Shown one piece after another: positions 6,308 through 6,462 of a DNA stretch of 6,462 nt. Source of the stretch: Desulfobulbaceae bacterium (GTDB taxonomy: Bacteria > Desulfobacterota > Desulfobulbia > Desulfobulbales > Desulfobulbaceae); NCBI GenBank assembly GCA_026990725.1, contig JALXCX010000185.1:1-6462 (forward strand), in the 5' to 3' direction. Under the pieces are notes generated by a model. That model saw nothing but the letters and a program-made list of their open reading frames with translations. It was not told where the DNA came from and searched no databases. The stretch's first letter is position 1. Each line of letters opens with the position of its first letter. Both the position numbers and the translations under genes were made by a program.

Positions 6308-6462
6308 CTATTCCTTGTCATCGGTTTCTGCCGGCACCTCAATAAGCTCAGCCTCATCACGCAGAAATTTGAGAATCTTTTCGTTGAGAAGTTCATTTAA
6401 AAAGGGCAGAACCTCTTCTCGCCTTTTAAAGTAGCCCTTCACTTCGTCAACAGTCATATTGT
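6308..6462 (-). CDS. tig: Trigger factor, C-terminal 50 residues; start outside window
   Basis: Ribosome-associated chaperone and peptidyl-prolyl isomerase. Only the end is present: 50 codons ending in TAG at 6310-6308. The segment TVDEVKGYFKRREEVLPFL, followed by NEKILKFLRDEAELIEVPAE, matches the pattern of the trigger factor C-terminal helical domain, with its acidic short tail DDKE. Position directly upstream of clpP-clpX on the same strand is the classic tig neighbourhood and supports the call. The ribosome-binding and isomerase domains lie outside, so they cannot be checked. Confidence 0.9.
   Translation of the reverse strand, partial: NMTVDEVKGYFKRREEVLPFLNELLNEKILKFLRDEAELIEVPAETDDKE

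Noticed and set aside
6299..6315. AGGAA/TTCCT mini-palindrome over the tig stop codon followed by a run of seven Ts, as a second terminator.
   Set aside because: The stem is five pairs with a 3-base loop and is separated from the T-run by about a dozen bases, unlike an intrinsic terminator.
6445..6450. TTGACG on the minus strand in tig as a -35 for clpP.
   Set aside because: No suitable -10 lies 16-18 bases downstream, and the hexamer is part of the conserved TVDEV coding segment.

Overview
The window is ordinary bacterial core genome, read entirely on the minus strand. In transcription order (right to left) it holds the 3' end of tig (trigger factor), clpP, clpX, lon, tRNA-Val(UAC), tRNA-Asp(GUC), tRNA-Val(GAC) and the first two thirds of thrS (threonyl-tRNA synthetase). 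All the proteins are close in length and motif content to well-known families. The gene order tig-clpP-clpX-lon is common in Gram-negative bacteria. The lon/tRNA/thrS arrangement, moderate base composition and protein style suggest a delta-proteobacterial (Desulfobacterota-like) chromosome. That lineage is an inference from memory, not demonstrated here.

Right part (6462 to about 1903): a protein quality-control block. Trigger factor folds nascent chains at the ribosome. ClpX unfolds tagged substrates and feeds them to the ClpP serine-protease barrel. Lon is an independent ATP-dependent protease. clpP and clpX overlap by four bases (ATGA), and lon follows clpX after 38 bases with no terminator, so clpP-clpX-lon looks like one operon. 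A strong hairpin with a run of six Ts separates tig from clpP and ends just before the clpP ribosome-binding site.

Left part (1902 to 1): two tRNA units and thrS. A sigma70-like promoter after lon drives tRNA-Val(UAC) and tRNA-Asp, which end in a textbook intrinsic terminator. A second promoter precedes tRNA-Val(GAC). A further hairpin with a T-run lies between that tRNA and thrS. No separate thrS promoter is visible in the 70-base gap, so thrS may be read through from the tRNA unit. The hairpin can form a competing alternative pairing, which makes it a possible attenuator.

I see no mobile element, CRISPR array, prophage, toxin-antitoxin pair or undescribed system. The most interesting signals are the thrS leader, the hairpin next to the clpP ribosome-binding site, and a small in-frame duplication in the Lon tail.
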